Part shown: piece after piece, positions 5,359 to 6,097 of the stretch | Numbering within the stretch: the stretch's first letter is position 1 | How the letters are laid out: each line of letters starts with the position of its first letter | Assembly: GCA_002327525.1 (NCBI GenBank) | Contig: DCWG01000011.1 | Coordinates: forward strand, 1-6,097 | Source: Gammaproteobacteria bacterium UBA2168 | Lineage (GTDB): Bacteria; Pseudomonadota; Gammaproteobacteria; Pseudomonadales; Azotimanducaceae | Length of the DNA stretch: 6,097 bases | Reading direction: 5' to 3' | The notes under the pieces: generated by a model | Told to the model about the DNA's origin: nothing | What the model saw: only the letters and a program-made list of their open reading frames with translations | Database searches by the model: none | Position numbers and translations under genes: made by a program

Positions 5359-5375
5359 CTAATGGATTTCATTAG
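5359..5375. promoter_or_regulatory. Candidate TetR operator between divergent genes
   Basis: CTAATG (5359-5364) and CATTAG (5370-5375) form a perfect 6-base inverted repeat around GATTT, 17 bp in all. It lies between tetR and the divergent crotonase, at the expected start of the crotonase transcript and the -35 region of tetR. Size, symmetry and position are typical of an autoregulatory TetR-family site. Confidence 0.55.
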
Positions 5376-5398
5376 GGCCGCACACTCATGACACCTTC

Positions 5399-5402
5399 GG
5401 AG
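5399..5402 (+). promoter_or_regulatory. Ribosome binding site deciding the second crotonase start
   Basis: GGAG at 5399-5402 lies six bases before ATG 5409. The earlier in-frame ATG at 5388 has no comparable site, so the later start is taken. Confidence 0.6.
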
Positions 5403-5408
5403 ATCTTC

Positions 5409-6097
5409 ATGACCGACGACATCCTCTACGACAAGCAAGACCGCATCGCCACCATCACGTTGAACCGACCCGAGAAGCACAACACCCTTCGGGGCAACGT
5501 CATTTCGGGTTTGAACACCACTCTCACAGACGCCAATCAGGACGACGCCATTCGGGTAATCGTGCTGCAAGGCGCGGGCGATGCTTTCTGCGGCGGTTTC
5601 GACTTTTCCGGCGGGCTTGAGCACTACGAGGGCATCAAGGAGGCGAACTACGATCCCGGTATGGACATGCATAGCGTGACCAACCAGTACACCAGCTACA
5701 TCACTCACTTCATGGGGCTGTGGCGTGGTCTGAAGCCCACCATCTCCAAGGTGCACGGATACTGCGTCGGGGGTGGTTCAGAACTGGCGCTGTGCGCCGA
5801 CCTCGTCATCGCCTCCGACTGCGCACGTTTCGGCACTCCCTACTCGCGCGTCTGGGGCTGTCACCTGACGGGCATGTGGGTCTATCGTCTCGGGCTCGCA
5901 AAGGCGAAGTACTATGCCCTGACCGGAGAATGGATCAGTGGAAAGGAGGCGGCCGCCGCCGAACTCATCAACTTCTCCTATCCACTGGAGGAACTCGATG
6001 AGCGTGTGGCTGAGCTGGCCAACCGTCTCGCCGGTATCCCCCTGACCCAGCTCGTCTCGATGAAGCTCATCGTCAACCAGGCCTACGACAACATGGG
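5409..6097 (+). CDS. Enoyl-CoA hydratase/isomerase (crotonase) family protein, 3' end cut off by window edge
   Basis: The frame opens at ATG 5409 and remains open for 229 codons to the right edge; family members are about 260-290 aa, so little is missing. It starts MTDDILYDKQDRIATITL and shows TLNRPEKHNTL (17-27), the oxyanion segment GDAFCGGFDFSGG (58-70), a longer than usual loop (about 70-100), VHGYCVGGGSELALCADL, and FGTPYSRVWG followed by MWVYRLGLAKAK. The glutamate of GGGSE matches the first catalytic glutamate, but the second is replaced by Tyr in FGTPY, as in the other crotonase of this window where it is His. It should bind acyl-CoA in the cytosol, but the reaction is uncertain. It is divergent from tetR and likely shares its operator. 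An in-frame ATG at 5388 would add seven residues. Confidence 0.92.
   Translation, partial: MTDDILYDKQDRIATITLNRPEKHNTLRGNVISGLNTTLTDANQDDAIRVIVLQGAGDAFCGGFDFSGGLEHYEGIKEANYDPGMDMHSVTNQYTSYITHFMGLWRGLKPTISKVHGYCVGGGSELALCADLVIASDCARFGTPYSRVWGCHLTGMWVYRLGLAKAKYYALTGEWISGKEAAAAELINFSYPLEELDERVAELANRLAGIPLTQLVSMKLIVNQAYDNM

Noticed and set aside
5370..5377. CATTAGGG shared between the repeat arm (1361-1368) and the candidate TetR operator
   Set aside because: An eight-base match is expected fairly often in a 6-kb window on two strands, and the flanking bases do not extend it.
5178..5756. Minus-strand 192-codon frame across the tetR start and the second crotonase
   Set aside because: It overlaps a TetR helix-turn-helix gene in another frame and is antisense to the crotonase; a shadow frame.

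Overview
The window reads as a stretch of catabolic, accessory-type chromosome from a high-GC (about 60% by eye) Gram-negative-like bacterium, most plausibly an aerobic proteobacterium. The support is strong Shine-Dalgarno sites, several GTG starts, short or overlapping gene junctions, and a protein mix of crotonases, an SCP2-type thiolase with its DUF35 partner, a DhlA-like haloalkane dehalogenase, a sulfatase remnant and small dimeric alpha/beta-barrel proteins. The species cannot be named from the sequence alone. I see no rRNA, tRNA, CRISPR array or transposase gene.

Layout. Positions 1-1054 (minus strand) hold a tightly coupled pair: a DUF35 zinc-ribbon/OB-fold protein and, 2 nt after its stop, an SCP2-type thiolase that runs off the left edge. 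Positions 1055-1368 have no gene. They contain a weak candidate promoter for that pair and a roughly 220-bp imperfect inverted repeat (1155-1374) that looks like a MITE or REPIN-type non-autonomous element, and whose right arm contains the stop codon of the next gene. Positions 1369-2142 (minus) encode a crotonase-fold protein lacking the second catalytic glutamate of classical hydratases. A short divergent regulatory region (2155-2249) with an 8-bp-arm inverted repeat leads into a plus-strand gene for a small ABM-type protein (2250-2549).

Positions 2559 to about 3083 are decayed. The last ~33 codons of a DUF1295-like membrane enzyme (minus strand) abut the C-terminal third of a sulfatase (plus strand), so two broken genes meet at about 2655-2660. 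A DUF1330 gene (3108-3545) follows and ends inside a 9-bp perfect inverted repeat, between it and the convergent dehalogenase gene.

Positions 3588-5317 (minus) are a probable two-gene operon, a TetR-family regulator followed 29 nt later by a DhlA-type haloalkane dehalogenase. It is divergent from a second crotonase (5409 to the right edge). The 91-bp gap holds a perfect 6-5-6 palindrome placed where a repressor could control both directions.

Taken together, the intact genes look like side-chain or ring-fragment beta-oxidation (crotonases, thiolase with DUF35 partner) beside dehalogenation under local TetR control, in a region that has gained and lost genes. The substrate cannot be read from the sequence. 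Steroid/terpenoid-like CoA thioesters are a family-based guess only.
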